A stretch of DNA of 64,000 nucleotides from JACKAQ01 sp020634975 [NCBI: Calditrichia bacterium] (GCA_020634975.1 JACKAQ010000002.1:372001-436000), one strand, 5' to 3'; numbered from the stretch's first letter, positions 9,898 through 20,266 are shown. A program made the numbers and translations. The notes: generated by a model not told the origin, from the sequence alone.

Positions 9898-10940
9898 CAA
9901 TCCTCATCGGATGCGATATAAACCGTTTTACCCGTTTCCAGAGATTTGTAAATCATATCCATCATTTCCATTACCCTAACAGCTTCGGCTATTCCCGAAA
10001 CCAGGTTTTTTTCGCGCCCGGTTAAAAAATTGATGTAATGTTGAATCTGGTTTTGATATGCCATTTTATACATCGCGCCAGGATATGTTTCATAAAGCGG
10101 TGGTGTAAGCTCCAGCCCTTTACCATGCAGGTATTTTTCTATTTTGAAAGGGGAAATGGTTGCTGTTCCGTCAACACCGGTAATCTCCATTTGAAACCTG
10201 TCCTTTGCCAACGGAAAATACCAGCTAACAGCAAATGAAATATCAATTTCACCGGCAAAACGTAAATAAACATTTGCAAAATCTTCCACTTGCACATCGG
10301 TTCTTATCTGGCGAGAAAAAGTTGTCACAGATTGTAGCTTCGGTCGGCCAGTAATCCACCAGCATGTGTCCAATAATTGAACGCCCAAATCATACAAAAC
10401 GCCGCCACCCGACATGTTTTTGTTAAAAATCCATGGCTGTTTAATGGATTCCAGGCTGGATTGCAACCATTCTGCACGGATATGTAAAATATCTCCGAGC
10501 GTTTTATTTTCCATAAATCCTTTTATTGTGCGAAAATCGTTCCGGAAGCGGGATTGCATGCCAATCATAACATGACGATCCGCTTTTTGGCTGGCGTCAT
10601 AAATTTTCTGGGTTTCTTTGGCATTTCGTGCTGCGGGGCGCTCAATAAACAGATGGACACCATTCCTTAAAGCGATATAAGCCATTGGAAGGTGCATGTT
10701 GGTGGGTGTAAGAATGAATAAAAGATCAATCTCGACTTTACGAAACATCTCTTCGATATCCCGAAAAGTATGGGGAACGTCAAACCGTTTTGAAAGAAAA
10801 GCGGTTTTCCGATCATCAATATCACAGAGAGCAACGAGTTGCACACCGGGGATTTTTGCCAGAATCGGAATGTGGATAATTTGGGAAATTCCGCCACACC
10901 CGACAACACCGACGCGCAATAAGGTGTTTGTTTCTGTCAT
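9897..10940 (-). CDS. Gfo/Idh/MocA family oxidoreductase
   Basis: 347 residues. The N-terminal Rossmann domain has VGVVGCGGISQIIHIP, and the C-terminal domain is of the GFO/IDH/MocA type (SGGGVLYDLGVQLLDTCWWITG). Members oxidise or reduce sugar hydroxyls or related substrates with NAD(P); the substrate here is unknown. The conserved family motif EKP, whose lysine takes part in catalysis, reads E100-R101-P102, which is unusual. It is the first gene of the run that continues into the membrane protein and bamD, with a TGATG overlap. Biliverdin-reductase-like or cell-surface sugar roles are possible. Confidence 0.88.
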   Translation of the reverse strand: MTETNTLLRVGVVGCGGISQIIHIPILAKIPGVQLVALCDIDDRKTAFLSKRFDVPHTFRDIEEMFRKVEIDLLFILTPTNMHLPMAYIALRNGVHLFIERPAARNAKETQKIYDASQKADRHVMIGMQSRFRNDFRTIKGFMENKTLGDILHIRAEWLQSSLESIKQPWIFNKNMSGGGVLYDLGVQLLDTCWWITGRPKLQSVTTFSRQIRTDVQVEDFANVYLRFAGEIDISFAVSWYFPLAKDRFQMEITGVDGTATISPFKIEKYLHGKGLELTPPLYETYPGAMYKMAYQNQIQHYINFLTGREKNLVSGIAEAVRVMEMMDMIYKSLETGKTVYIASDED

Positions 10941-10965
10941 GAGCTGAAAACTCCATTAAAAAAAA

Positions 10966-10995
10966 ACCGCACTTTTTAGGGACTAAAAAGGCGGT
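10966..10995 (-). terminator. Intrinsic terminator of the HU-like gene
   Basis: On the minus strand the stem ACCGCCTTTTTAG / CTAAAAAG-T-GCGGT (13 bp, one bulged base, loop TCC) is followed by a run of nine T. It sits about 70 bases after the stop of the HU-like gene. Confidence 0.85.
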
Positions 10996-11062
10996 AATTT
11001 AATAAAAATTGGATAAGAAACATTAATTTTTGATTTATTAATAACACAACTAAAAATTAACG

Positions 11063-11377
11063 TTACTTTGAACGTTCCATCGGCTCTTTCAAGATTTCTT
11101 TTAGCAACTTCCCGGGCTTGAAATGGGTTTTTCGCCGTGCTGGAACATAAATAATATCACCGGTTCGCGGATTGCGGGCTTTCGGTTTTGGTTTTGTCTC
11201 TTTAACTTCAAAGACACCGAAATCACGGATCTCTATGCGGATTTCCGGGTCGGCTTCTGCTAAAATTTCACGCAGAGCCTGGAACACAATGTTCACGTAC
11301 TCTTCTGTAACGTAAATTTTCTGACCCATTGCCTTTGCGACTCGCTTGGCAACTTCCTTTTTCGTCACAGTCCTCAT
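11063..11377 (-). CDS. HU/IHF-family DNA-binding protein
   Basis: 104 residues. Dimeric DNA-bending nucleoid protein. Family features: VTKKEVAKRVAKAMG at the N-terminus, the body IRIEIRDFGVFEVKETKPKPKARNP and the DNA-clamp arm (RNPRTGDIIYVPARRKTHFKPGKLL). The Lys-rich ETKPKPKARNPRTG replaces the commoner RxARxGRNPxTG. It has its own terminator and a ribosome site (GGAGGTTGCC) just before ATG, so it is probably monocistronic. HU and IHF subunits cannot be told apart safely from sequence alone. Confidence 0.93.
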   Translation of the reverse strand: MRTVTKKEVAKRVAKAMGQKIYVTEEYVNIVFQALREILAEADPEIRIEIRDFGVFEVKETKPKPKARNPRTGDIIYVPARRKTHFKPGKLLKEILKEPMERSK

Positions 11378-11551
11378 CAGGCAACCTCCAAAGACTTTAT
11401 AAGGGTTCGTTAATTCATGGAGAAGATAACCGCATGCGATAAATTATGCAAGAGAAAAATTGATAAATTTTTGTGTATTAATGAATTATTGCCTCTAAAT
11501 CGGATGCAAAATCCAACACTTACGTAAAATTTTTCAATCGTAAAGTTATCT
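11378..11551. other. Intergenic region between mutS end and HU-like start
   Basis: AT-rich, no open frame. It should contain the promoter of the HU-like gene (minus strand). I see no convincing hairpin terminator for mutS here. Confidence 0.4.
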
Positions 11552-14196
11552 TCACTTCAATTTATTTAGCATCTCTTTCAGGTCTTTCAATTTCAACAAA
11601 GCATCGATCGGGCTTAACGTGTTCAGATCAATCTTTCGCAATTCTTCTTCAACTGCCGATGGTTTGGGTATTTCAAACAGACTCAACTGACTCGGATTGG
11701 AGCGGGAACTGTCCCGCCGTCGCCCCAGCTTTGTGGTTTGATTGGGTGTGAGTTCGTTCGCTTCCAGATTTTTCAGCACTTCACGGGCACGTTCGACGAC
11801 AAGTTCGGGTAATCCGGCCATTTGTGCAACATAAATTCCATAAGAATTGTCCATTCCGCCCGGTTCGATCTTCCTCAAAAATACCACGTGATCATCGTAT
11901 TCCTTAACTTCCACCCGGAAATTTTTGATGCGTGGATACAACATCGCCAATTCCGTCAGCTCGTGATAATGGGTCGCAAACAACGTTTTTGCGGCAACTT
12001 TCTTTTGATGATGCAAATATTCTGTCACAGCCCACGCGATGGAAAGCCCGTCGAATGTGCTGGTTCCCCTGCCAATTTCATCGAGCAAAATCAGGCTGCG
12101 CGGTGTTGCGTTGTTGAGGATATTGGCTGCTTCCAGCATTTCTACCATAAATGTACTTTCACCAAAAGCCAGATTATCCGATGCGCCAACCCGGGTAAAA
12201 ATACGATCCACAATGCCGATATGCGCCGACTCTGCCGGGACAAACGAGCCAATCTGCGCCAGCAAAGTTATCAACCCAACCTGCCGCAAATAGGTTGATT
12301 TACCGGACATGTTTGGTCCGGTGATCACCATTATTTGCGTGTCCGAGTTGTTCAGCCGACTGTCATTTTCGATAAACGGTTCATCCGGCGGTAATAATTT
12401 CTCCACTACCGGATGACGCCCGCCGGTAATTTCAATCAGTTCACCTTCGTCAATAACCGGGCGAGTGTAACGATTTGTTTGCTGCGTGATGCGCCAGCCT
12501 GCCAGACAATCGATTTCCGCAATTAACCGGGCGTTCATTTGAATGATTTCGCCCCATTGGGCAACCTCATCGCGAATTTTTGAAACAGTTCGTATTCCAA
12601 AACACCCATTTTTTCTTCAGCGCCGAGCACTTTTTCTTCAAATTCTTTCAATTCTGGAGTGATGTATCGCTTCGCGTTCACCAATGTCTGTTTGCGGATA
12701 AAATATTCCGGTGCTTTGTTTTGGTGCGCTTTCGTGATTTCAAAATAATAGCCAAAAACTTTGTTGTAACCGATTTTCAGCGATGGAATTGCCGTTTTCT
12801 CGCGCTCACGCGTTTGCAATTGGACGATCCAGTTTTTACCCTCTCGACTGATTTCCCGAAGCTCGTCCAGTTCCGGATGGTAACCCGTTTTGATGATGCC
12901 ACCCTCGGTGAGGTTTTGGGGGGGATTATCCGCGATAGCAGCATCAATCAGCGCCACCAGTTTGTCCACGCTTTGCAAATTATCGCTAAAAAATTGCAAA
13001 TGCGGCTCGTTCTCATCGTTCAGCAACTGCCGGATCGGCTCGATAAACGACAGCGCCCGTTTCAGGGTCATCAAATCGCGGGGGCTGGCTCTGCCGGTGG
13101 CAATTCGCCCCAATAATCGCTCTAAATCACTGATGTTCTCAAGATGCTCCCGCAGTGAATTGCGCAATGATGCTGTTTTGAAAAATACATCAACGCGATC
13201 GAGACGGGTTTGGATGCGCTCCAAACGGATCAACGGATGAGAAATCATCTGTTTCATGAGCCGTCCGCCCATTGGCGTGAGCGTGTGATCGAGAATGGAT
13301 AGCAGCGTGCCGTCGCTGCGATGCCCGGAAATGGGGTTGGTGATTTCCAGATTCCGGCGGGTCGATGCGTCCAAAATCATGTAATCATCTGCTGAAATCA
13401 CCGAAAGCGTTTGCACATGCGCGAGATCGTTTTGAAAATTATCTTTGCTGTATTGCAAAATTGCGCCGGCACTGATTACGCCCAATTTAAAATCTTCCGC
13501 GCCAAATCCTTTGAGATTTTGGGTTTGGAAATGTCCGGTCAGGGTGTCGTAAGCAAATTGGTGGGTGAAAATCCAGTCGTCCACTTTCGAGATGACCGCG
13601 GAAATGCGTTTGTCGAAAGATGCTCGTAATTCCTCAAACCTGCTGGACGGCACCAAAATCTCTTTCGGGGATATTTCCTGCAGAAAATTGATCAGGTTTT
13701 CCAGCCCGATTTCGCTGATATACAATTCGCCGGTCGAAAAATCGCCGTATCCGACACCGGCATGATGCCCCTGAATGACAACCGCAGCAATAAAATTGTG
13801 GGTTTTATGATCGAGCAGTTTCTCCGAAATCGCTGTTCCGGGTGTGACAATTTCGACCACGTCGCGTTTGACAACAGTTTTCGCCTGTTTGGGATCTTCA
13901 ACTTGTTCGCAAATTGCAACACGATGACCGGCTTGAACCAATTTTGGCAAATAATTATCCAGCGCATGATAGGGAAAACCGGCGAGCGGCACATCTGCTG
14001 ATTTGCCGTGGGCGCGTTTCGTGAGGGCAATGCCCAGCACTTTGGCGATTGTTTTGGCGTCGTCAAAAAATGTTTCGTAAAAATCGCCCATTCGATAGAG
14101 TAAAATCATATCTTTGTATTTGGCTTTTATCGCCAAATACTGCTCCATCATGGGTGTAGTTTCAGATTTTTGGGATGATTGGGCTTTTTTCGCCAT
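11552..14196 (-). pseudogene. mutS: mutS, DNA mismatch repair ATPase, frame broken at an A5 run
   Basis: MutS recognises mismatches and small loops. The N-terminal part (12535-14196) has the mismatch-binding domain with the family start (TPMMEQYLAIKAKYKDMILLYRMGDFYETF) and the core and lever domains, and runs to LEYELFQKF before it leaves frame and stops. The C-terminal part (11552-12538) has the ATPase: Walker A TGPNMSGKSTYLRQ, DEIGRGTSTFDG, and FATHYHELTEL. Adding one A at the five-A run (T5 at 12577-12581, plus strand) rejoins LFQKIRDEVAQWGEIIQMNARLI and gives a normal MutS of 881 residues. Either sequencing error or a real mutator allele. It is last in the birA-coaX-kinase-mutS run. Confidence 0.93.
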
Positions 14197-14251
14197 AGAA
14201 TGTCGGTGGTTTGAGAACGTTTTTAGTTGTTGGGTGATTGTGCGAAACGGA

Positions 14252-17200
14252 TTACATCATTTCGCTGTGAGCCTGGACGATCGGCAGTGAAAAATAGAAG
14301 GTACTGCCGTCATTCGGCGTGCTTTCGACCCAAATTTCACCAAGATGAAGTTGGATGATTTCTTTGCAGATGGAAAGCCCTAAGCCAGTACCACGAATGT
14401 TAAAGCTTTGATTATCTTCAACTTGCTCATATTTTTCGAACACATACGGCAACTTGTTTTTGGGAATACCAACGCCGTTATCTTTAACAGCGATGCACAC
14501 ATACATTTTTTCTTTGCCGTCGGTAGTGGTTTTATACATGCTGGATTTGATAATAATTTTACCTTTATCCGGCGTGAATTTGAGTGCGTTGCTCAATAAA
14601 TTGTTGAGCACTTGTTCGATACGCAGGGGATCGAACATCAGTAGCGGGAGATTTGGGTCGAGCTCGGCTTTGACTTCGATTTGTTTGTTTTTCATCAGCA
14701 CACGGTGATTGTCAATTTGCTGTTGGATCAACGAATTGATTTCACCCTGTTTCAAATCAACGTTAAATTTGCCCACTTCCAGTTTGGATGCGACCAAAAA
14801 GTTATCCACGAGTGCGAGCACTTTTTTCACATTGTCTTTCACGATGTCGAGCAGTTCTTCCTGCTCCTGATTAACTTCCCCGACAATTTTATTGCGAATC
14901 AGCTCCACAAATCCCTGAATCACATTCATCGGTGAGCGCAAGTCGTGAACAATCATGGAGTTGAAGTCCGCTTTCATGCGTTCCAGCCGTTTGATGATCC
15001 GGAGATCGTTTAAAATGAGAAAAAATCCGGTGTGTTTACGCCGCTCGTAAAATGGAAATCCGTAAACATTTACAGGAATGGTTTCACCGGTTTTGCTGAT
15101 GATTTCAAGCTCTCGGGTTTCCACATGATCTTTGTTGACGGTTTCCACCAACAACGAAATCATCTCTCTTAACGATGTTTTTGAGGTCGGCGCAAAAAAA
15201 TCGATGATGTTTCGCTGGCTCAGTTTGTTTTCTTTATAGCCCAGCAATTGTTCGAAAGCGGGGTTGAGATAAACAATTTTCTGTTCCGTATTACAGGTAA
15301 CCAACCCAAGGCTCATTGTTTCGGAGAGTGAGCGATAGCGTTCCTGGCTATTTCTCAATTCTTCGTAAAGCATTGAGTTTTCTACGGATACAGCTGCCTG
15401 GTTTGCGTAGTATTCGAGCGGCGTTATTTTTTCGTGAGCGGGTTTCAGCCGGTCAACCGGGTCTGCAACCAGCAAATAGCCGAGCACATCTTGGCGTGTG
15501 TCAAGCGGGATAACAACCAGATCACCGGATTCCCATTCCATTGTCCGGTATTTTTGCCCGGAAGATACGGGGGGATTGCTTTTGTGTTTGCTCAAAAAAT
15601 AAGAGTTGCTGATTTTTTCTGAATTCGCCAATAACGCCTGAAATTCCGGAAACGAAACACCGGATTGGAGATCAAATCCGTAATTTATTTTCGAATCGAA
15701 GCCGATCCGGTTAATCACATTCAAGTGTTTTCCGGTTTCGTTGAGCAGAAAAATCGCGACATCGTTCCAGCCCAGCGCTTTGCGAAGGTTGGAATTCAAA
15801 CGGGAAAGCAGGTTGAACAGTGTCAGCCCCAATTTGGCATCGCGTCCCAAATCAAAAATCCGGGAAAATTGCTTAACCTGCCGGTTTGCTTCTTTTACGG
15901 TTTGCGCATCTTTAAGCACTTGTTGGGTTTTCTCAACAATTTCTTCCGATTGGTGAATTTGCAAAACCGAAAAACGGTCTGTCGGGCGTTTTTTGTTGAT
16001 GATGATTGCGCCAATAACTTCATTATTTACTTTTATCGGGATGAGCAAGATATGACGGTATTGCAGCTTTCGGAATATCTGCTGAGTGTTGTTGCTCAAC
16101 CGGCTTTCGGTATCAATATTATAAAGCGCTTCCATTTTTCCGCGACTAACCAGATTGCTGAGATAGGTTTCTTTATCAAAAAACACCATGTCTTTGTCGT
16201 GGTTTTCGGTGTTTTGGGTGCGCTCGGTAAAATGGACAAATTTTGGGAAAATAAAACCGAATCCTTTGTTGTGCTGCCAAAAAATGGCGCTGTTGGCTTT
16301 GGTCATCTCGGTTAATTTGCGGCAAGTGTATTGAAAAATTGCTTCTTCATCAAAGTGATTGTTGAGCAATTGACCCGCAAAGTTGCTCAATTCCGCTTCG
16401 TCGGAACGGGTGACATGGGTATCAAGAACCCGTTTGCCGAGGGCATCCATCACTTCACCGAGAAAATGGATTTCTTTTGCATCCATTTGACGCGGCGATT
16501 CGTTGCCCAGTAACAGCCCGCCAATAAATTGCTCACGGTACTGAATAGGAATGAAATACACCTGTTTTACCGCCCAGTTGAGTTCTTTTAATTCTTCAAA
16601 TAGCTCTGCATCGTCCTCTTCCGTGATCATCACTGTGCGGTTCATTCCCAACAAACGTCCTGCCAAACTGTTAATATTTGGCGCTTTAGCCACTTTGCTT
16701 CGACGGGTCGGTGGCACAAATTGGGTAAAATAATCAACCTGTTGGGAAAATTTATCCAGATAAAACATCGCCCAATTATCGGTATTAATTTGTTTGGGTA
16801 ACAGGTTGATCAACCGGTCCATACTGCTGTTGACCGATTTTTCCTGATAAATAATTTTCAGGAAATCGTTAATAGACTGGCTAAATCGGATTTTATTACT
16901 TTGTTCATCCTGCGCCATTGAGAGGCTGCGAATGAACATCAGGTTGTGGGCAACTTGCTGAAAATCGTCGCTTTCTTTTTGAAGGAAAACCTGTTTTACC
17001 GGCAGCGCTGTCTGAAATTTTTGCGAAATCAGTTTATCACTGGTCAACAGCATCAGCCAGCAATTGTTGTTGTCGCGAAGCTTATCAATTACCGATAACG
17101 TTTCGCGAAGCTGCTCCGGATGATGATCAACATACAAAATGACTGCGTTGGGCTTTACCCGGTTGTAATAGGATTCCACTTCGTCCAGATTTCGGACATA

Positions 17201-17296
17201 AAACATCTCCAAATCAGGCAATACCAAATTTTGGAGCAAATACCCAAACAGTTCCCGACGTGGGGTATAAATGACCAATTTAAAAAATCCGGCCAT
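14252..17296 (-). CDS. Multi-GAF/PAS sensor histidine kinase with N-terminal pseudo-receiver
   Basis: 1014 residues, no membrane segment seen, so probably cytosolic. Order: receiver-like N-terminus (1-125, without a clear phospho-acceptor setting), about three GAF-type domains (roughly 140-300, 310-470, 490-650), a PAS domain (about 655-770, MSLGLVTCNTEQKIVYLNPAFEQLLGY), then HisKA with the phospho-acceptor His in MIVHDLRSPMN and a HATPase with N box (NNLLSNALKF), G1 (DNGVGIPKNKL) and G2 (GTGLGLSICKEI). Its ATG overlaps the coaX stop (TAATG), so they are co-transcribed. No response regulator is adjacent; the two single-receiver regulators at 3.5-5.3 kb are candidate partners (inference). Ligands of the GAF domains are unknown. 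Confidence 0.92.
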   Translation of the reverse strand: MAGFFKLVIYTPRRELFGYLLQNLVLPDLEMFYVRNLDEVESYYNRVKPNAVILYVDHHPEQLRETLSVIDKLRDNNNCWLMLLTSDKLISQKFQTALPVKQVFLQKESDDFQQVAHNLMFIRSLSMAQDEQSNKIRFSQSINDFLKIIYQEKSVNSSMDRLINLLPKQINTDNWAMFYLDKFSQQVDYFTQFVPPTRRSKVAKAPNINSLAGRLLGMNRTVMITEEDDAELFEELKELNWAVKQVYFIPIQYREQFIGGLLLGNESPRQMDAKEIHFLGEVMDALGKRVLDTHVTRSDEAELSNFAGQLLNNHFDEEAIFQYTCRKLTEMTKANSAIFWQHNKGFGFIFPKFVHFTERTQNTENHDKDMVFFDKETYLSNLVSRGKMEALYNIDTESRLSNNTQQIFRKLQYRHILLIPIKVNNEVIGAIIINKKRPTDRFSVLQIHQSEEIVEKTQQVLKDAQTVKEANRQVKQFSRIFDLGRDAKLGLTLFNLLSRLNSNLRKALGWNDVAIFLLNETGKHLNVINRIGFDSKINYGFDLQSGVSFPEFQALLANSEKISNSYFLSKHKSNPPVSSGQKYRTMEWESGDLVVIPLDTRQDVLGYLLVADPVDRLKPAHEKITPLEYYANQAAVSVENSMLYEELRNSQERYRSLSETMSLGLVTCNTEQKIVYLNPAFEQLLGYKENKLSQRNIIDFFAPTSKTSLREMISLLVETVNKDHVETRELEIISKTGETIPVNVYGFPFYERRKHTGFFLILNDLRIIKRLERMKADFNSMIVHDLRSPMNVIQGFVELIRNKIVGEVNQEQEELLDIVKDNVKKVLALVDNFLVASKLEVGKFNVDLKQGEINSLIQQQIDNHRVLMKNKQIEVKAELDPNLPLLMFDPLRIEQVLNNLLSNALKFTPDKGKIIIKSSMYKTTTDGKEKMYVCIAVKDNGVGIPKNKLPYVFEKYEQVEDNQSFNIRGTGLGLSICKEIIQLHLGEIWVESTPNDGSTFYFSLPIVQAHSEMM

Positions 17297-18069
17297 TATC
17301 GTCCTCCCACATTGCGGTGGTAAATCATCATTAACCCTTCCAAAACCAATCGTGGTTCCACATGTTTGATGAATTTGCTCCGTGGCGCTAAAATATTGCT
17401 CTGCCCGCCGGTGGCGATTACATGTGGCGGTTTGTTCAATTCGCCGGAAATCAGCTCGATTAATCCGTCAATTAGTGCAACAGTGCCAAACATAATACCG
17501 GACTGCATGCTATGGTCAGTCGCTTTCCCGATTGCGGATTTTGGGAAATCAAATGAAATTGTCGGCAATTTGGATGTCCGGGAACTCAGCCCGAAAGCTG
17601 CAGTTTCCAGCCCCGGTGAAATTGCACCACCGAGATAAACACCACCTTCGCTCACTACGTCGAAAGTGGTTGCAGTGCCCACATCCACCACAATGCACGG
17701 TCCGCCGTATTTGCTGAATGCGGCAACTGCGTTGCAAACACGATCCGCACCCACGCTATTGGGTGGGTTATAATCGATAGCAATGCCCAAATCCAGCGTA
17801 TGGCTGACAACCAGTGGCTGTAATTTGAAATATTTTTGGCACATCCGCCGGAAAATCTGGGTGATATTCGGCACCACCGATGAAATTGCAAAATCACGGA
17901 TTTCGGTCACTTCGACATTTGCCATGTCCAAAAACTGGCGGATAAATGCCATCAACTCATCTTCTGTCCGGTTTACCGAGGTTGAAATGCGCCAGCTATC
18001 CAGAAAATGGTTTTGGTGATACAGCCCGATTTCCAAATGCGTATTGCCGATGTCTATTGCTAATATCAT
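17296..18069 (-). CDS. coaX: CoaX, type III pantothenate kinase
   Basis: First step of coenzyme A synthesis, pantothenate to 4'-phosphopantothenate. 257 residues of the ASKHA fold: phosphate-1 loop AIDIGNTHLEIGLY (D6), GADRVCNAVAA, phosphate-2 VDVGTATTFDVV and GGAISPGL. Type III enzymes usually need a monovalent cation and are not inhibited by CoA. birA ends 23 bases upstream and the sensor kinase starts inside its stop codon; the birA-coaX pairing is common in bacteria. Confidence 0.96.
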   Translation of the reverse strand: MILAIDIGNTHLEIGLYHQNHFLDSWRISTSVNRTEDELMAFIRQFLDMANVEVTEIRDFAISSVVPNITQIFRRMCQKYFKLQPLVVSHTLDLGIAIDYNPPNSVGADRVCNAVAAFSKYGGPCIVVDVGTATTFDVVSEGGVYLGGAISPGLETAAFGLSSRTSKLPTISFDFPKSAIGKATDHSMQSGIMFGTVALIDGLIELISGELNKPPHVIATGGQSNILAPRSKFIKHVEPRLVLEGLMMIYHRNVGGR

Positions 18070-18091
18070 ATTTACAGTATATTGTTTTTAT

Positions 18092-18880
18092 TCAGTTTAT
18101 CCGAACTGGCTGAACCCGGAATTCCCCGGAATTTATGATTTTTGTCTTTCCGTCGTGGTCAACTTCCAGAAATCCGTCATCATCGATATCCCGAACGACC
18201 GCGCTGAAGGTTTGATCATTCAAAAATAAGTTCACCGTTTCATTTTTGAAAAGCATCTTTTTGCGATATTCGTCCAAAATTTTCCCGGTTTGGTTTGGAA
18301 TAAACTCGCTGTATTGTTGCCGGAATATTTCAAGAAAACGGGTTGCCAGCAACTTTACCGGCCATTCGCGTCCGGTTTCGATTTTTAAAGATGTCGCAAT
18401 CGGCTGTAAATCCTCAGAAAAATCGGAGATGGATTGATTAATATTTAATCCAATGCCAACAATAATATACTGCAACTTTTGCCCCGAGAAACTGGATTCG
18501 GGTAAAATACCGCAGATTTTTTTATCACCGACCCAAACATCATTTGGCCATTTTAAACCGGTAACCATTTGCTGTTGAACAGTTGTTGCTAATTGTTCCA
18601 GCACGGTTGCCATTGTGTTTGCAGCCAGCAAATTAATAAAATTTAATTGCCGATTGTCAAATGCCGGCCGCAGCAGCAGCGATAGCCACATGCCCAAGCC
18701 AGCTGGGCTGTGCCAGCTGCGCCGGTAACGTCCGCGTCCGTTGGTCTGGTGATCCGCCAAAACAACCGTCCATTCAGGGGCGTTTTGGCGGGCAAGTTCG
18801 GCTAATGTATCGTTTGTTGAGCCAACTTCTTTAAAATAATGATAATTAAATGCGCCCGCGGTTGATGTGCCGTATTTCAA
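18092..18880 (-). CDS. birA: BirA, biotin-[acetyl-CoA-carboxylase] ligase
   Basis: Attaches biotin to AccB (K122 of the accB product in this window). 262 residues: catalytic core with the adenylate loop GRGRYRRSWHSP, LKWPNDVWVGDKKICGIL and GIGLNIN, and a C-terminal SH3-like domain (about 215-262). It lacks the N-terminal helix-turn-helix of repressor-type BirA, so it should be an enzyme only. First gene of the birA-coaX-kinase-mutS run. Confidence 0.95.
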   Translation of the reverse strand: MKYGTSTAGAFNYHYFKEVGSTNDTLAELARQNAPEWTVVLADHQTNGRGRYRRSWHSPAGLGMWLSLLLRPAFDNRQLNFINLLAANTMATVLEQLATTVQQQMVTGLKWPNDVWVGDKKICGILPESSFSGQKLQYIIVGIGLNINQSISDFSEDLQPIATSLKIETGREWPVKLLATRFLEIFRQQYSEFIPNQTGKILDEYRKKMLFKNETVNLFLNDQTFSAVVRDIDDDGFLEVDHDGKTKIINSGEFRVQPVRIN

Positions 18881-19005
18881 ATTGATTCTGTATTCAGTTG
18901 TAAAATGTTTGTCTATTCTAAATTTAATTAAGGTTTTACCGCAAAAAGATAATCAATTTCACCCGGTGATTCCAAACAGATATTTGGAATAATTTACCCG
19001 AAATA

Positions 19006-20151
19006 TCATGTTTTTTCGGAAGATGAACCGATCGCTATTCGAAAAATTTCCACCAGATTTTTTGCGGCACTTACCGCGTGAATTTTACCGGACATGACCG
19101 CATTTTCGATTTCCGGTAGTTCGCCGGCAATTTCAGGCTGTTCCAAAAACAGTTTTTCGAGACTTTCTTTGGTTAAATCGTGCAGCCAGGATTTTGTTTG
19201 TTGCTGCCGTTGCCGCATAAATTGACCGGTATGTTGGGTGATTTGGCAAAATTTGCGAACATTTTGCCAAATTTCCGGAATGCCTGCACCATTTAGCGCA
19301 GAACAGGTGGAAACAGTGGGCTGCCAATTGGCAGTGAATGGTGTCAGATAATGTAGGGCAATTTTCATTTCCTGCATCATGGCGGCTGCGCGATGCTGGT
19401 TTTCACCGTCCGCTTTGTTGATGGCGATGGCGTCGGCCAGTTCGATCACCCCTTTTTTGATTCCCTGCAACTCGTCGCCGCCACCGGTAATTTGCAGCAG
19501 CAGGAAAAAATCGACCATCGAACGGACACTTACTTCGCTTTGCCCAACGCCAACTGTTTCGACAATGACCACATCAAAACCGGCGGCTTCGCAAACGAGC
19601 AGGCTTTCACGGGTTTTCCGGGCAACGCCACCCAATGTTCCGCCGGATGGTGATGGGCGGATAAATCCGGCTTCATTTTGCGCCAATTTTTCCATTCGCG
19701 TTTTGTCGCCGAGAATGCTGCCTTTGCTGATGCTGCTACTCGGATCGATCGCGAGCACAGCAACGCGATGCCCGTTTTCGATTAAATAAAGTCCCAAACG
19801 TTCAATAAATGTGCTTTTTCCCGCGCCGGGAATGCCGGTGATGCCGATCCGCACAGATTTCCCGGTGAGCGGAAGCAACCGTGTGAGCAACTCCTGGGCC
19901 TGTTCCTGATGAGCGGCAGCGTTGCTTTCGATTAAGGTGAGTGCTCTCCCCAAAAACATACGGTTGCCGGAAACGATACCGTTATACAAATCCGCCGTGC
20001 TGAGTTGACGGCGTTTATTTGTTGAGGATTTCGGGAGTGCTTTTTGGTCTGTTCCGGGAATGTAGCTGCCGGCAAAAGCACTGCCGCTATCTTCTGGTTG
20101 CCACTCGGGTTTGGCGATTCTTTTCTTTCGCGATTGTTGGGAATCGGGCAT
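19006..20151 (-). CDS. meaB: MeaB/ArgK-type G3E GTPase, methylmalonyl-CoA mutase chaperone
   Basis: 381 residues. The G domain has GIPGAGKST (Walker A), AIDPSS, VETVGVGQSE and the base-specifying NKADGE, all as in MeaB, which protects and reloads B12-dependent acyl-CoA mutases. About 45 N-terminal residues (basic, Ser/Pro-rich) precede the conserved part beginning near ADLYNGIVSGN; a later start is possible but no good ATG fits. No mutase gene is in the window. The gene stands alone between birA and the DUF2279 gene. A role with another mutase of the family is possible. Confidence 0.92.
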   Translation of the reverse strand: MPDSQQSRKKRIAKPEWQPEDSGSAFAGSYIPGTDQKALPKSSTNKRRQLSTADLYNGIVSGNRMFLGRALTLIESNAAAHQEQAQELLTRLLPLTGKSVRIGITGIPGAGKSTFIERLGLYLIENGHRVAVLAIDPSSSISKGSILGDKTRMEKLAQNEAGFIRPSPSGGTLGGVARKTRESLLVCEAAGFDVVIVETVGVGQSEVSVRSMVDFFLLLQITGGGDELQGIKKGVIELADAIAINKADGENQHRAAAMMQEMKIALHYLTPFTANWQPTVSTCSALNGAGIPEIWQNVRKFCQITQHTGQFMRQRQQQTKSWLHDLTKESLEKLFLEQPEIAGELPEIENAVMSGKIHAVSAAKNLVEIFRIAIGSSSEKT

Positions 20152-20266
20152 TTTCGGTCCGGTTTTTTCGATAACTTTGAGTGTAAAGTTAGGAAAATCT
20201 ATGATTTATCAAAAGCGGAAATTGCACTTTTTGCGCATTTCGGTTCTGCTGAAAAAAGCTCGATTT

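Noticed and set aside
8391-14196. Programmed ribosomal or transcriptional slippage to explain the split bamD and mutS
   Set aside because: The A runs are only five long, shorter than known transcriptional-slippage runs, and no slippery heptamer with a downstream structure is evident; indel error or mutation explains them better.
15665-16315. 216-codon plus-strand frame opposite the sensor kinase
   Set aside because: Antisense to a kinase with clear domains; no ribosome site or family features.
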